Positions 22,440 to 33,514 of a DNA stretch of 64,000 nt are shown piece after piece. The notes beneath the pieces were generated by a model. It saw only the letters and a list, made by a program, of their open reading frames with translations, had not been told where the DNA came from and searched no databases. Source of the DNA: Pomphorhynchus laevis (taxonomy: Eukaryota > Acanthocephala > Palaeacanthocephala > Echinorhynchida > Pomphorhynchidae); contig WNNJ02003451.1 in assembly GCA_012934845.2 (NCBI GenBank), positions 62,001 through 126,000 of the forward strand, given 5' to 3'. Position 1 is the first letter of the stretch; the number at the start of each line of letters is the position of its first letter. A program made the translations under genes and the position numbers.

Positions 22440-23100
22440 AACAATGTTGGTATTACAGATCGTTGTTGTTAACTTCTTCCTCGTCCTCATTATATACCGT
22501 GTTTACGTCATCGTCCTCATCCTCTATGACGTGAAGACTGATGTCGTAATCGCTTCTCTCATCAACGTAGAGCTTTACATTCCTTTCTTCTTTCCGCTGG
22601 CGTTTTCGACCTTTGTCTTTCCGTCGCCGTTATCAGCTTCAATTGTCATCATCTCTTCTCCCGCGTTCATTGAGATTGATTCCCTCACCAAATCACTCTG
22701 ACGAAAAATAATGATCGACAAACGCGCTCCTTGGTAAATTGTTGTCAGTTCCTACTCGTCTTCGCCTGGTAAATCTGTTACTTTTTCATCTGATGTCCTG
22801 ACGTCATTTAAGCCATTATCGACTTTCGTGAAATTAGTTTGATTTTGATTGCCATTGCAATCTGTCCCATTCACAAGAACCGACTGCTGATCTACATAGT
22901 TGCTACAAGATGAGAGGTTTGTTTCTGAAAACCGTTCAATAGACGATATGAAACAGTCAATTTTTTTAATAGCTCGTTAATTAGAATCTGTTGATTCTTT
23001 ATTCTACGGTTAAGGTCGGAAATGTCGATATCCGTCGCCTTGAGTTTTTCGTCTACGGCGCTTTCCTCGCGGAATTTCAAATGACTTAAGCTATTATTCA
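22440..23100 (-). other. Unrecognised coiled-coil and acidic frames
   Basis: Minus-strand frames with coding-like composition. 22892-23101: DEKLKATDIDISDLNRRIKN and ILINELLKKLTVSYRLLNGF, a heptad-like coiled coil. Next, NYVDQQSVLVNGTDCNGNQN through TSDEKVTDLPGEDE, then a stop. Last, in another frame, RQRKEERNVKLYVDERSDYD and HVIEDEDDDVNTVYNEDEEE, ending NNNDL and a stop near 22461. A 58-nt GT...AG stretch (GTAGGAACTG to TTTTTCGTCAG) sits between the last two, but splicing there does not obviously restore one frame. It may be a decayed host gene or a gene with small introns. I do not recognise it. Confidence 0.35.
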
Positions 23101-23189
23101 AATGACTTGTATACGACTATCATATACAATATGTTTAAAAATAACATTTTTTTTGAAGAGTGAAATTGAGAGCCTAGTCTAAAATAGAG

Positions 23190-23580
23190 CCATGGTCTCA
23201 TTCCTCTAATGATGATAGTTGGATAATATTAGAGAAGTCGGAGAACTGATAGTAAATATTTTATCAAGAATTGACTTTCCTCGAGTCGGAAATTGGACAA
23301 TTTACAAGAGACTTAATTCACGAGCGCATACGTCAAAGTCTAGATTATTAAAGTCGCCAGCAATGATAACGTACATATAATGTATATACGACGTTTGCAG
23401 CGCCTTCAATAAATATACTAAGATGTTATGGGAAAATTCAAGATTTCCTAAAGACGGATCTTATATTAAGATTACTATAATATGTTCAAATGTTAATTTG
23501 TTGAAGCAAATGTAACAACGTATACTCGATATCAAGGCACGATCTGTCTTAATTAGGTAGGAAATAATTGAGTTTTTTTA
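23190..23580 (-). pseudogene. LINE APE-endonuclease fragment
   Basis: Minus-strand piece with VIIAGDFNNLDFDVCARELS, then IVQFPTRGKSILDKIFTISS and, upstream, YICFNKLTFEHIIVILI. GDFN and TRG.S.LD are landmark motifs of the APE-type endonuclease of CR1/Jockey-group LINEs. A few stops; no RT nearby on this strand. Confidence 0.7.
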
Positions 23581-23714
23581 AGGTAAAGCATTAATATATT
23601 ATATGAAAAAATATATTAATAATTATATTTTTAATAATTATATACGTAAAATATATTAATTATTATATCATTTATATATTATTTTTAAAAACAGAATAAT
23701 CTTTAGATTATTAT

Positions 23715-24093
23715 AAATCAAATTAGCTAACTGAGTCTACGTATTTAATATAATAATAAAATAAACAAAACAAAATAACGCTAAATCAAAATTTAAAAAT
23801 TAAATAATAAAATAAATAATTGTTTTAATATTTTTTATAATTAAAATCAAGTTAAAATAAAAAATTGAAATTTAAAATAAACGTCATTTTTATGAATTGA
23901 CTAATAAATAACAGACGTTGTATCAGAATAAGAATTAGAGGTCATCAGGAGGAACTGCTATGCTATCAGGTTTCGGCCCCTAACTCCTCTACCCAACATA
24001 GCAGCGGGGCCAAATACATGCTAATGATGTATTTCCTCTGAAATAACTATCTAGTATCTTATTCTAATACAAAGTATATTATTTATTATCATT
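23715..24093 (-). other. Conserved 3' terminal region of Naiad copy D
   Basis: The 3' region of the longest Naiad copy. In sense (minus strand) the folded core spans about 24070 to 23920: outer helix AGAATAAGA with TCTTATTCT; AGAGG (24035-24039) with CCTCT (23937-23941); hairpin AAATACAT-CATTAGC-ATGTATTT; and GGCCCC with GGGGCC overlapping CTGCTATG with CATAGCAG in pseudoknot order. GAAAC at 23970-23974 is followed after 21 nt by CTGATGA at 23942-23948. A 3' tail of A/T sequence extends to 23715. Confidence 0.75.
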
Positions 24094-26792
24094 TCATACA
24101 AATTTGCCACTTAAGAGGTTAAATTTATTCTTTATATTATTGCGCTGATTTATATATTTTACTATTTTCTGCTTGATGTTATTTTTATAGTAACCAAGTT
24201 TAAAATATGTATCTATTAAATTATCTAAATGATTTTGAAGAAAGCCAATATCTTTACATATTGTTGCAATTCTTAAAATTTCATTATTTAATGTATTATA
24301 TTTTATATTATATGGTATGCATGAATGCTCATGCAAAAATATGTTTCTTGTAAATTTAAATATGTCATCTTTACGATATAAATTAATAGTAGTTTTAATT
24401 AATGTTAATTTAATGTTCATATCTAGATATACACCTTCTTTTTCATCAATATTAATTTTGTTAAGAATAAAGCTTTCTGGATAAATTTGTTCACTAATTG
24501 AATAAAAATCATTAGAATAAAATACACATATATCATCAATGTATCGAAACATATATTGTTTAGATTAAGTTTTTACACAATTATGAACAAATTCATATTT
24601 AATATTTGATATTTAATAATTCATATTTGAACAAATTTAAATTCATATTTACACAATTATGAACAAATTCATATTCTATAAAGCTTAAAACTAAGTCAGC
24701 TATAATTGGGCTACTATTACCTTCCATTGGAACACCTTTTACTTGTCTAAATAAAAATGTCCCGACTTTTAAATAATTTTGATTTATCAAAGTATTTAAG
24801 GATTCTATTAATTTAATTCTATTCATATATTTATATTTGCTTGATGGTTTAATTTTTGTAAGATAGGCGTTATAATTATTATAACATATATATGTATATA
24901 TTTTTCCGAATATAAGATTAATTAATTTTACTAACGCTTCTTTAATATCTACTAAACCTAGATTTGTATAAAGTGTACTAAAATCGTATATTTATATTTT
25001 GAAAATTTATTCCTTTTGGCTGGTCTAAAAATTCTTTTGTAGAATTAATACTGAAATAGTGTTTTATACCAGTATTAATTTCGATTACCTTACAATATTT
25101 TTTGAAGTGTGCTTTAATTACTTTAAGTATTTTATTTATATAGACAGAAAGTGGTTTTAATGTACATTTAAAGCACTACATATCATACCTAGGTTTTATT
25201 GGATTTTTATGTAATTTTGGATTCCAATATAATATATGGTATAGTTTTATTATCTGATTCAACCTTTATACCCTTTTTATCCATTATAGAACAGTGACTT
25301 GTAATAATTGTTTCTAAACTTAACTCACTACGTTCATATGTTGGATTTACATTTAAATCATTAGAATTAACCTCTTTCATTAGTATATCATAATAAAGCT
25401 TTTTGCATATGAAGACAAAGTTATTACTAGCTTTATCAATAGTTGTTATTATATAGTTATCCTTTAATTTAGTAAGTTCTTTATACATATCTTTATTAAT
25501 TTTATCTTTCCTTTTATAATTGTTTGTTATTTTCATTTTATTTTTAATTTTATCAAATATATAATCTTTCCAAATTTTTATCTTAGATATATTCGAGCTT
25601 TCACTATTAATCAGCTTACTAAAGTAATCATTTAAGTTATTATATAACGAACTGTAAATTTTATTTTTGTCGTTGTTATTATTTAATCTATATTTATACC
25701 CTTTTGATAGCAGCTTTCTTAATTCACAATTTTCAATTAATTCTAGATTATGGGTACATATATGTTCATTTATTTTATCAAAACTAAGACTTTTACAATT
25801 GCATTCTGTTTCCATTATGTTTCTAATATTATCGTTACATATTGATTTTAATTCTTTATTATAATTACAAATTTTTCGTCCTAATGGTGGTAGGAGTTTA
25901 TACCTTATTTTAGGAATATATTTACTTAAATCTGACCCTATTATTTCTTTACTTTTAGAATTATTTAAAAGTCCGGCTATATTTATGTTATCTATACATT
26001 TATTAATGAAGTTTATGGTTAATGTATATTTTCTATTGTTATTATTTACATTTATTGTACGATTATAGTATTTTGTATTACAATAACTGTCTATTATACA
26101 ACTTAGCCTATCATAGTCGTTAATTAATTTTTGATTTATTGAACATATGATATCTTTAGAAAAACTTCTTATATTTACATAAAGATCTTTTAGCTTATTA
26201 TCACTTAAAAGTTGTTTTAATATTTCTAATTGTTCATTTATATACATATCTTTTTTAATATTTTTAACTCTATTTTTCCTATTCCTTTTATCACCATGAC
26301 TTCTTGGTTTGCGTTTAACCGGATTATTATAATATAGTTGTTTATTATGTATTATACTACTTCTGCCAATTCCTTGTACCACGTCATTCAATCCTAATGG
26401 GTACATGGAATTAAGCGTTTTAATCCAAAAATCTTCTTTTTCTAATAGTTTTTGATATGTTTTTAATATGTTTTTCCAATATATTGCAATCCACATGTAC
26501 ATTGTATCAGATACACTACACCTGCGGTATTGCAGTTACAATTATTATTAATATTTAATGAAAAACATTTGTTTGTCGTATTACTTACAATACAATTATT
26601 GTTATTTATAACATCACAAACTATACAATTTTTTCTCTTACATTTAAAAGAAGTGTATTTGCACAGGGACACATTCGCGTAGCCCGTATGCAATAAGAAA
26701 CTGTAGATGCTAAGGCCAGGCTTATCTTCACCCTTAGACGGAGTAGCAGCCCTTGACGAGCTCGTATTTTTTCTTGCTGATAATTTTAACAT
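24094..26792 (-). mobile_element. Naiad-like Penelope element, GIY-YIG plus RT, copy D
   Basis: Most complete copy. Read from 26792: an N-terminal part with Cys cluster (CKYTSFKCKRKNCIVCDVI) and the GIY-YIG nuclease start GVVYLIQCTCGLQYIGKT (26463-26792). The domain then jumps to EDFWIKTLNSMYPLGLND (25207-26502), missing the usual 50-60 central residues with the catalytic Arg. A Lys/Asn-rich linker follows with KLLPPLGRKICNYNKELKS, ETECNCKSLSFDKINEHI and ELRKLLSKGYKYR. RT: finger and motif-A block (24840-25200, frameshifted), VKGVPMEGNSSPIIADLVLS (24599-24826; Gly to Glu in PMGG), and FRYIDDICVF (24094-24552). A small internal duplication separates the last two. An N-terminal EN with none after the RT is the permuted (Naiad/Chlamys) layout. 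Inactive. Confidence 0.85.
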
Positions 26793-27198
26793 CTTGTAGG
26801 CCTGTATTACAATTCAACAACATTCGAAAATGTCATCGCAGAAAGATTCCTCTTTCGACTTATGTAATCTGTGTATTATATGTTGCTCTCTTACGGTGCT
26901 CGGGATATGCATAACTTCAAGTTTGGTCTCTTCGGATGTATGATGATGTTATATGATTATAAACGCATAGTCCAATAAGGACAGCACTAGATTACTCAAA
27001 ATAAACCACCCAAGCCACGTCGTAGCTAGTTTGATCGTCCATACATGTTTTTGCCATACAGAACTTATAGGATCGTGAGACAGGCTGCAAGTTCGGTTTA
27101 ATGATTACATTTCTGCATACATCCGACGACTCGTCTGCGAGAGTATTCCTAATAGTGTCATGCTTGATCAACGTTGCCTATCCAGTACGATATGTCTT
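26793..27198. other. Region upstream of Naiad copy D, no gene seen
   Basis: About 400 bp of mixed composition before (5' of, on the minus strand) the GIY-YIG frame. It could be the 5' UTR of the element or flanking DNA. There is no frame longer than a few tens of codons. Confidence 0.4.
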
Positions 27199-27250
27199 CT
27201 GTTAGCATCTTCAGAAAATTACAATTTTAATTTTCTGAAGATGCTAGCAG
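27199..27250. repeat. 23-bp inverted repeat hairpin
   Basis: Left arm starts CTGTTAGCATCTTCAGAAAA (27199-27221), right arm ends TTTTCTGAAGATGCTAGCAG (27228-27250); one mismatch in 23 bp and a 6-nt loop. Confidence 0.9.
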
Positions 27251-27443
27251 AGGTTAGCGAAATATATATACAAAATATCCTATATTCCTTGATTTAGCTC
27301 CAATAATTCTTTATTTTCATTTTATTTGATTTAGTGTTTGATTTTATTTTTACAATAACCTAGTTTAAAATATGTATAATATTAAATTATTTAAATATTT
27401 TTAAAGATAGTAATATCATTACATGTTATGGATTTAATATGCA

Positions 27444-27666
27444 AAAGTTAATCAGATCAAATGCTAAGTTAGTTATTATGAATTGCCAAAGCTTTCGCTG
27501 TGTTACGGCTTCGTCAGTGGCTCATTGTAAACAGTTATAACCAAGAATATTTAAACCATACTTGTTTAAATATTCTTGGTTATATCTGCTTACAATGAGC
27601 TACTGGCCAAGCTGTAAGCTTTGGCGATATATAATAACTAACTCAGCATTTGATCTGATTAACTTT
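27444..27666. mobile_element. Foldback/MITE-like palindromic element
   Basis: 223 bp whose halves are reverse complements: ends AAAGTTAATCAGATCAAATG and its complement, then AGTTAGTTATTAT, GCCAAAGCTT, GGCTCATTG and ACCAAGAATATTTAAAC in mirrored order around a 7-nt centre (CATACTT). Arms about 105 bp with scattered mismatches and small indels. No reading frame. It sits inside stacked Naiad fragments, between a C-terminal scrap (27300-27430) and its continuation (27700 on). The structure suggests a non-autonomous DNA transposon. Confidence 0.85.
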
Positions 27667-27699
27667 CGAATCTTAACAACATGAAGCTGAGAGATAAGC

Positions 27700-29248
27700 G
27701 GACATTTAATTCTATTGATTATTTAATGTTTTATATTTAATATTATATAGTATTTATGAATGTTCATGCAAAAATATTTTTGTTCTAAATTTAAATATGT
27801 AATCCTTAAGATATAAATTGATAATATGTTTAATTGATGCTAATTTAATGTTTATATCTAGATATACACATGTTTTCATCTTTACGTCATTTTATATGTC
27901 ATTGTATGTCATATTTACGATATAAATTAATAGTAGTTTTAATTGATTTTAATTTAATGTTCATGTCTAAAAATATACCATTAAGAATATTAAGAATAAG
28001 GCTAGTATACTATTAGTATTAAGAATAAGGCTACCTGAATAAATTTGTTCACTTGTTAAATAAAGATTTTTAAAGCTAAATACATATTTCATCAATATAT
28101 CGAAACATATATTTATATCTTTTTATAGTTTAGATTTATTTTTAAAAAAGTTATGGATATAACTATTGTCTAGATATAGATGTCCCGACTTTTAAATAAT
28201 TTTGATTTATCAAAATATTTTAGGATTCTATTAATTTAATTCTATTCGTATATTTATATTTACTTGATGTTTTAATTTTTGTTAGATAGGCGTTATAATT
28301 ATTATAACATATATATGTACATTTTTTTCCGAATATAAGATTAATTAATTTTACTAACGCTTCTTTAATATCTACTAAATCTAGATTTGTATAAAGTGTA
28401 CTAAAATCGTATGTATTTATATTTTGAAAATTTATTCCTTTTGTCTGTTCTAAAAATTCTTTTGTAGAATTAATACTGAAATAGTGTTTTATACCAGTAT
28501 TAATTTCGATTACCTTACAATATTTTTTGAAGTGTGCTTTAATTACTTTAAGTATTTTTAAAAGTTATGAAGAAATTCATATTCTATAAAGCTTAAAAAT
28601 AAGTCAACTATAATTGGGCTACTATTATCTCCCATTGGAACACCTTTTATTTGTCTAAATATAGATGTCCATATTTTAAATAATTTTGATTTATTAAAAT
28701 ATTTAAGGATTCTATTAATTCAATTTTATCCATATATTTATATTTATTTGATGGTTTAATTTTTGTTAGATAGGCGTTATAATTATTATAACATATATAT
28801 GTATATCTTTTTCCGAATATAAGATCAATTAATTTTACTAACGCTTCTTTAATATCTACTACATCTAGATTTGTATAATATTTGTATATTTGCTTGATGG
28901 TTTAATTTTTATTAATAAGAAGGCTACCAGGATAAATTTGTTCGCTTATTGAAGAAAATTTTCATTTTCTCTCTAATTTTATCTAATATTTAATTCTAAT
29001 AATTCAATTTTATCCATATATTTATATTTACTTGATGGTTTAATTTTTGTTAGATATGTGTTATAATTATTATAACATATATATGTATATCTTTTTCCGA
29101 ATATAAGATTAAATAAATTAAATTAATTAAATTAATTAAATTTTCTAAAGCTTTTTTAATATCTGCTAAATCTAAATATGTATACAGCATACTAAAATCG
29201 TAAGTATTTCTATTTTTAAATTTATTTCTTTTATAATTAATTTTATAA
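27700..29248 (-). pseudogene. Stacked Naiad RT fragments, copy E
   Basis: At least three partial Naiad copies head to tail on the minus strand. 27700-28560: C-terminal/thumb piece, a shortened YxDD region, then the motif-A block (28285-28560). 28560-28890: a second RT core whose sense text contains a GVPMGDNSSPIIVDL-like block, then the same motif-A DNA again. 28980-29210: the motif-A DNA a third time. Each is riddled with indels. The AGATAGGCGTTATAATTATT word recurs three times (28286, 28769 and, diverged, 29050). Together with the scrap at 27300-27430, this is a decayed tandem or nested cluster. Confidence 0.75.
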
Positions 29249-30562
29249 AAACTTCACTGTACACAAGAAAGAAAACGTAAATTACAAATAATAAATTATG
29301 TCCAAGATGATGGTTATATCAGCTTTGAAGTTGGATGCGATTCCAAAGATTGCGATGTATGGAAACTTGTTCGTGTTAAAATATCCGACCACTCGGTGTA
29401 TAAACGTAAACATTTCACTTGCGGTTTTTGTACATCAGTACGACTACTACAGTTATCCTGCTCATCTACTCCTGTATCACACACTACCACTCAGACCAAT
29501 GCTATTTTAGATGTTTCCCTCGCATCAACACCTGACTTCGCATCTTATAATCCCATTATTGAACCTACTCTCTCACACACTCCTCGTTCAACTACGTACC
29601 AAACTTCCATTAATCTTTCTCATTCTAACAATGCTAACGGTAAAGCTTTTCATCTCGTACCTCCTCTTTCTTATTCCTCCCCCAATCTAGATAAATCTCA
29701 AACTTCTTTATTCTCCTCACGTACTCCTTACTCGACCTCCCCCGTATCACTTCTCAATAATTTACACCCTTCCATCAAAATCATTTCCAGTAACATTTCC
29801 GATCAACTGATTCAACACTCCATTCCTGTCACTCATGCCCTAACCTATCTTAATTCTCCTTACTCTACCTCCCACGTAACACTTCCAAATAATTTATATC
29901 CATCATTTAAAATCATCTCCAGTCACATCTCTGATCAACCGATTCGACACACCGCTACTGTAACACTTGTTCCAACCAATATTAATTCTCTATCAAGCAC
30001 CCCTGTCATTTCCACTTCTATCTGCTCATCTGCCTCGACTCCTACCAGCTCTGTCCGTCCACCACTTCCACGAAATCGTTTTCCTTCGCGCGATCGCTGT
30101 ATAATCATATCAAACTTGAAGCTTTCCGAATCTGCTTCTCCACAATCTCGCCTCGATGATGTATCTGCTTTCAGGTCTATTCTAGCAACCATTCTTCCTG
30201 ATGATAACCCATCCCTCTTCAATAATATCGATCCTGTATCCTTTATTCGTTTATACAAATCAACTAAATCCAATCATCTCAGTACTCCACTCTTAAAAAT
30301 CGTTTTTCGACATAGTTCACATGCCTCTTCGGTACTCTCCCAACGTTTTAAACTTCTTACCACTTCATCTACTTGTCGTATCTTTCCTGACCGTTCTTCT
30401 GATATTGCCCGGCTCAATTTAGCTCGCATTGAGAAACATCGACGTGAAACAAACGGCGAGTCATCCTTATCTATACGTCAAATCAACGGAAATTTTCACG
30501 TTGTACACACAAGGCCAAAAATTCGATGGCGTCCTATCTCTCCCCCTTGTCTTCTTCGCTAG
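29249..30562 (+). pseudogene. LINE A N-terminal domain (copy 1)
   Basis: Open frame from 29249 (after a stop) to 30562; the first ATG in frame is 29396, but the conserved Cys region begins earlier, so the true start is probably lost at the junction with Naiad DNA. Order: a zinc-binding module GCDSKDCDVWKLVRVKI ... HFTCGFC; a long Ser/Thr/Pro-rich linker (residues about 70-250); then a basic, RRM-like segment SRDRCIIISNLKLSES, LDDVSAFRSILATILPDDNP, LLKIVFRHSSHASSVLSQR. LINE B has the same module order. This part probably binds the element RNA. It runs out of frame just before the endonuclease. Confidence 0.75.
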
Positions 30563-31392
30563 TCGATCTCGCTCCTAAGCATACTTTTCGTCTTAGTCTA
30601 TTCAATACTCGCTCCATTCTTCATAAAGCTGATATGCTTCTCGATATCTTTGATCAATTATCTATCGATATTCTCTGCATTACCGAATCATGGCACTCTG
30701 ACTCCGACGATCTTGCTATTCGTCGTCTATGTCGCTCTGGTTGTTCTCTAGTTGAATCAGCTCGTCAAATTGCATATCATACATCTACTGCTTCAAAGCA
30801 TGGCGGTATTGTTGCCATTGCTCGTCACCCAATGTCTTTACGTAAAATCAACGTTAACATCCGTAAAATTTCGTTCGAATTACTCACATGCAGATTATCA
30901 ACTCCTTTCCCTCTGGAACTTGTGATTGTATACCGTCCAGGTTCAGTTGTCCCATCACGTATATACTTTAACGACCTTGCAGATCTAATGTCTCAGTGTT
31001 CATTGTCTTATTCTCCTTCTTTTGTTCTCGGTGACCTTAACATTCGTCTTGATCGCCCGGCTGACTCTGACGCTATCACTTTAACTAATCTTTTTTCGGA
31101 TTTTAACTATAAATTACTTTCAACAAACCCAACTCATATTCTCGTCGGTGCTCTCGACATCATTGCTGTTCCTAACTGCTTCAATGACTATACATCCTTG
31201 TCAATTACTGATCCAGGTTTGTCCGATCATTTCCTTGTCACTCTTACTCTTACTCGTCCTCATCCTCCTTTTCCGCCTTTACCATTATCCACACCAAGTC
31301 GACACTGGAAGCTTCTCCATATCCCTATTCTCTGCACATCCTTACTCAATTCTTCACTCTTTTCACTTCCTCTTAACTATCTCTCCAGATGA
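30526..31392 (+). pseudogene. LINE A APE-type endonuclease (copy 1)
   Basis: 288-codon frame overlapping the previous one in another frame. All landmark residues of the APE/exonuclease-III fold are visible: N in LFNTRSILHK, E in LCITESWHSDSDD, Y in IVYRPGS, D and N in VLGDLNIRLDRP, the LVGALDIIAVPN step, and the SDH box LSITDPGLSDHFLVTLTL. In LINEs this domain nicks target DNA to prime reverse transcription. The frame ends at 31392 shortly after the domain. In the sister family the domain is fused to what precedes and follows it, so the breaks at both ends are frameshifts. Confidence 0.85.
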
Positions 31393-33505
31393 TCTCTGCA
31401 TTCTGTTTGATTATGAACTTACGTCGATCCTCAATAACCTTCTGCCTAGTAGACTTCGACGTTCCCAGCGCTTGCGCAATGCTACCTGGTTCGATTCTGA
31501 CTGTAGTCTTTCTAAGCGTCGACTCCGTCACTCTTTTCGTATGTATAAACGCTTTCTTAAACGTTATCCAACTCAATTCCTCAAAATCTCCGTGATTCAT
31601 ACTTTTCTCTACGCTGTTCATATCTCATTTGTATATGTACTGAACCTACTCTCTTTTGGCGAAATCAACTCGAGTCATTTTCCAACTCTAAATCTCATTG
31701 GAAAATATAAACTCAATTCTTTTACGATCATCTATCCCTTGTAATATAAATCCTGATGAATTGTCTTCTTATCTACAAACTAAGCTATTTAATTTACTTT
31801 CCCTACTACCTATAGTCCCCTTGTACACACTCTCCTCTTTAAATACTTCCCTCCCAGAACTATTCCACTTTCTTAACGTTTCGTCTGATGAAGTTTCTTC
31901 TGTTCTGCTGTCATTACCCAATAAAACCTCACCTTCGCACCCAATTCCCACTCACTTGCTTAAACATATCTGCTCCTCTATCTTACCCTTCCTAACCACA
32001 TTGTTCAACTCGTCCATCCGTAGCCGTACATTTCCTTCAATCTGGAAATGCCCCACTGTTTGTCCTCTCATCAAAAAGCAATCTTTCGACTCCACACTAC
32101 CATCTTCGTACCGTCCTATTTCACTTCTCCATACCCTTTCTAAACTCCTTGAGCGTCTCGTTTTTAAGCAAGTTAATACATATCTCTTTCCTCTAACTTC
32201 CTCTTTTCCAAGCCGCTTTTCGTTCTAATTCCTCTACCGAAATTGCATGTCTTAAAGTCTATAACGACTTACTCATATCGCGCGATCATAAATTATGCAG
32301 TGTCATAGTTTCTCTTGATCTATCGTCTGCTTTTGACATCGTCGATCACTCGATTATTTTCCATCGCCTTCGTCATGATTATGGCTTCTCTTTACCCACT
32401 GTATCATGGTTTTCTTCATATCTATCAAACCGTACATTTCGCGTCTATTCTAACTCTCCTCTCTCATTCTTCGTCCATCCCGTCCGGTGTTCCACAAGGC
32501 TCCGTATTAGCCCTATGCTTTTCTCTCTTCTTATCGTTGATTTGTCTTCGATTTCTCATAAATTTAACTTCCATGTTATGCAATATGCTGATGACATTCT
32601 CATCTATGATAATGCACATGTTTATCGTATTCACGATCTTAGTGTTTCTGCTACCGACTGTCTTATCTCAATTTCCAATCATCTTTCTTCCCTTCGCTTT
32701 TCTCTGAATCCTGATAAATCCAAAATTATGTGGATCCTACCTCGACGCCTCGGCTTCGAACCTCATTTGGTATCATTAAATTCTACAATTCTTCCTACAG
32801 TTAACAATCTCGTTTTCCTAGGCTTTCATTTCGACAACCGACTTTCACTTAAATCTTTCGTTAGTGATAAAGTACGCTCATCTACTTTGATACTCCGCAA
32901 CCTCCGTCAAGTTCGTATATTGATCGATTTACTTTCTTGTATGACTCTCATATCTTCTCTCCTTTTTCTAGACTCGATTATTGTCTTAATTTATTTTCCA
33001 ACTCACCTAAATCCACTCTTCTTCCCCTACAATGCATCGTCAACGCAGCCGTCCGAATTCTCCTCCGTCTTCGTCGTTTTAATCATACAAACTACCATCT
33101 AGCTTCTTTCGATTTGCCAACAATTTATTGTCGTGTTCAAATTCGTCTTCTTATCGTTGCTTTTCGCCTTGTAACTTTTCAAACCCCTTCACTTCTCAAC
33201 CTTACTTTTCTTGATAATTCTCGTCCTGTTTACTGTTCCTTGCGTTCCTGTAATTCCCTTCTTTTACATGTCCCAAACTACTCTACCTCCTTTGGACTCC
33301 GCTCTTTCATTGTGGCTGCTCCTCTATCGTAGAACCATCTGCTTATTCATATACGCCAATCAACTTCCTTGCCGTGCTTCAAACGACAAATCCGATCCCA
33401 TTTAGACAATTTATCTACTTGACTTTTTCATTTTTGTTTGTGGACTTGTAAGCGTACTACTTGTACGCATTTGCCACATTAAATAAATTTGTATTATTAT
33501 ATTAA
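31393..33505 (+). pseudogene. LINE A reverse transcriptase and 3' end (copy 1)
   Basis: RT spread over several frames. 31698-32228: PELFHFLNVSSDEVSSVLLS, LPNKTSPSHPIPTHLLKHIC, SSYRPISLLHTLSKLLERLV. 32240-32480 (motif A): VSLDLSSAFDIVDHS in broken frames. 32430-32600: SGVPQGSVL and NFHVMQYADDILIYD (YADD intact, 32515-33102). Thumb: LNPDKSKIMWILPRRLG; C-terminal part at 32937-33332. 3' UTR: hairpin GCGTACTACTTGTACGC at 33452-33468, ATTTGCCACATTAAATAAAT, tail TTGTATTATTAT ending near 33505. Too many frameshifts to be active. Confidence 0.85.
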
Positions 33506-33514
33506 TTAGAATGG

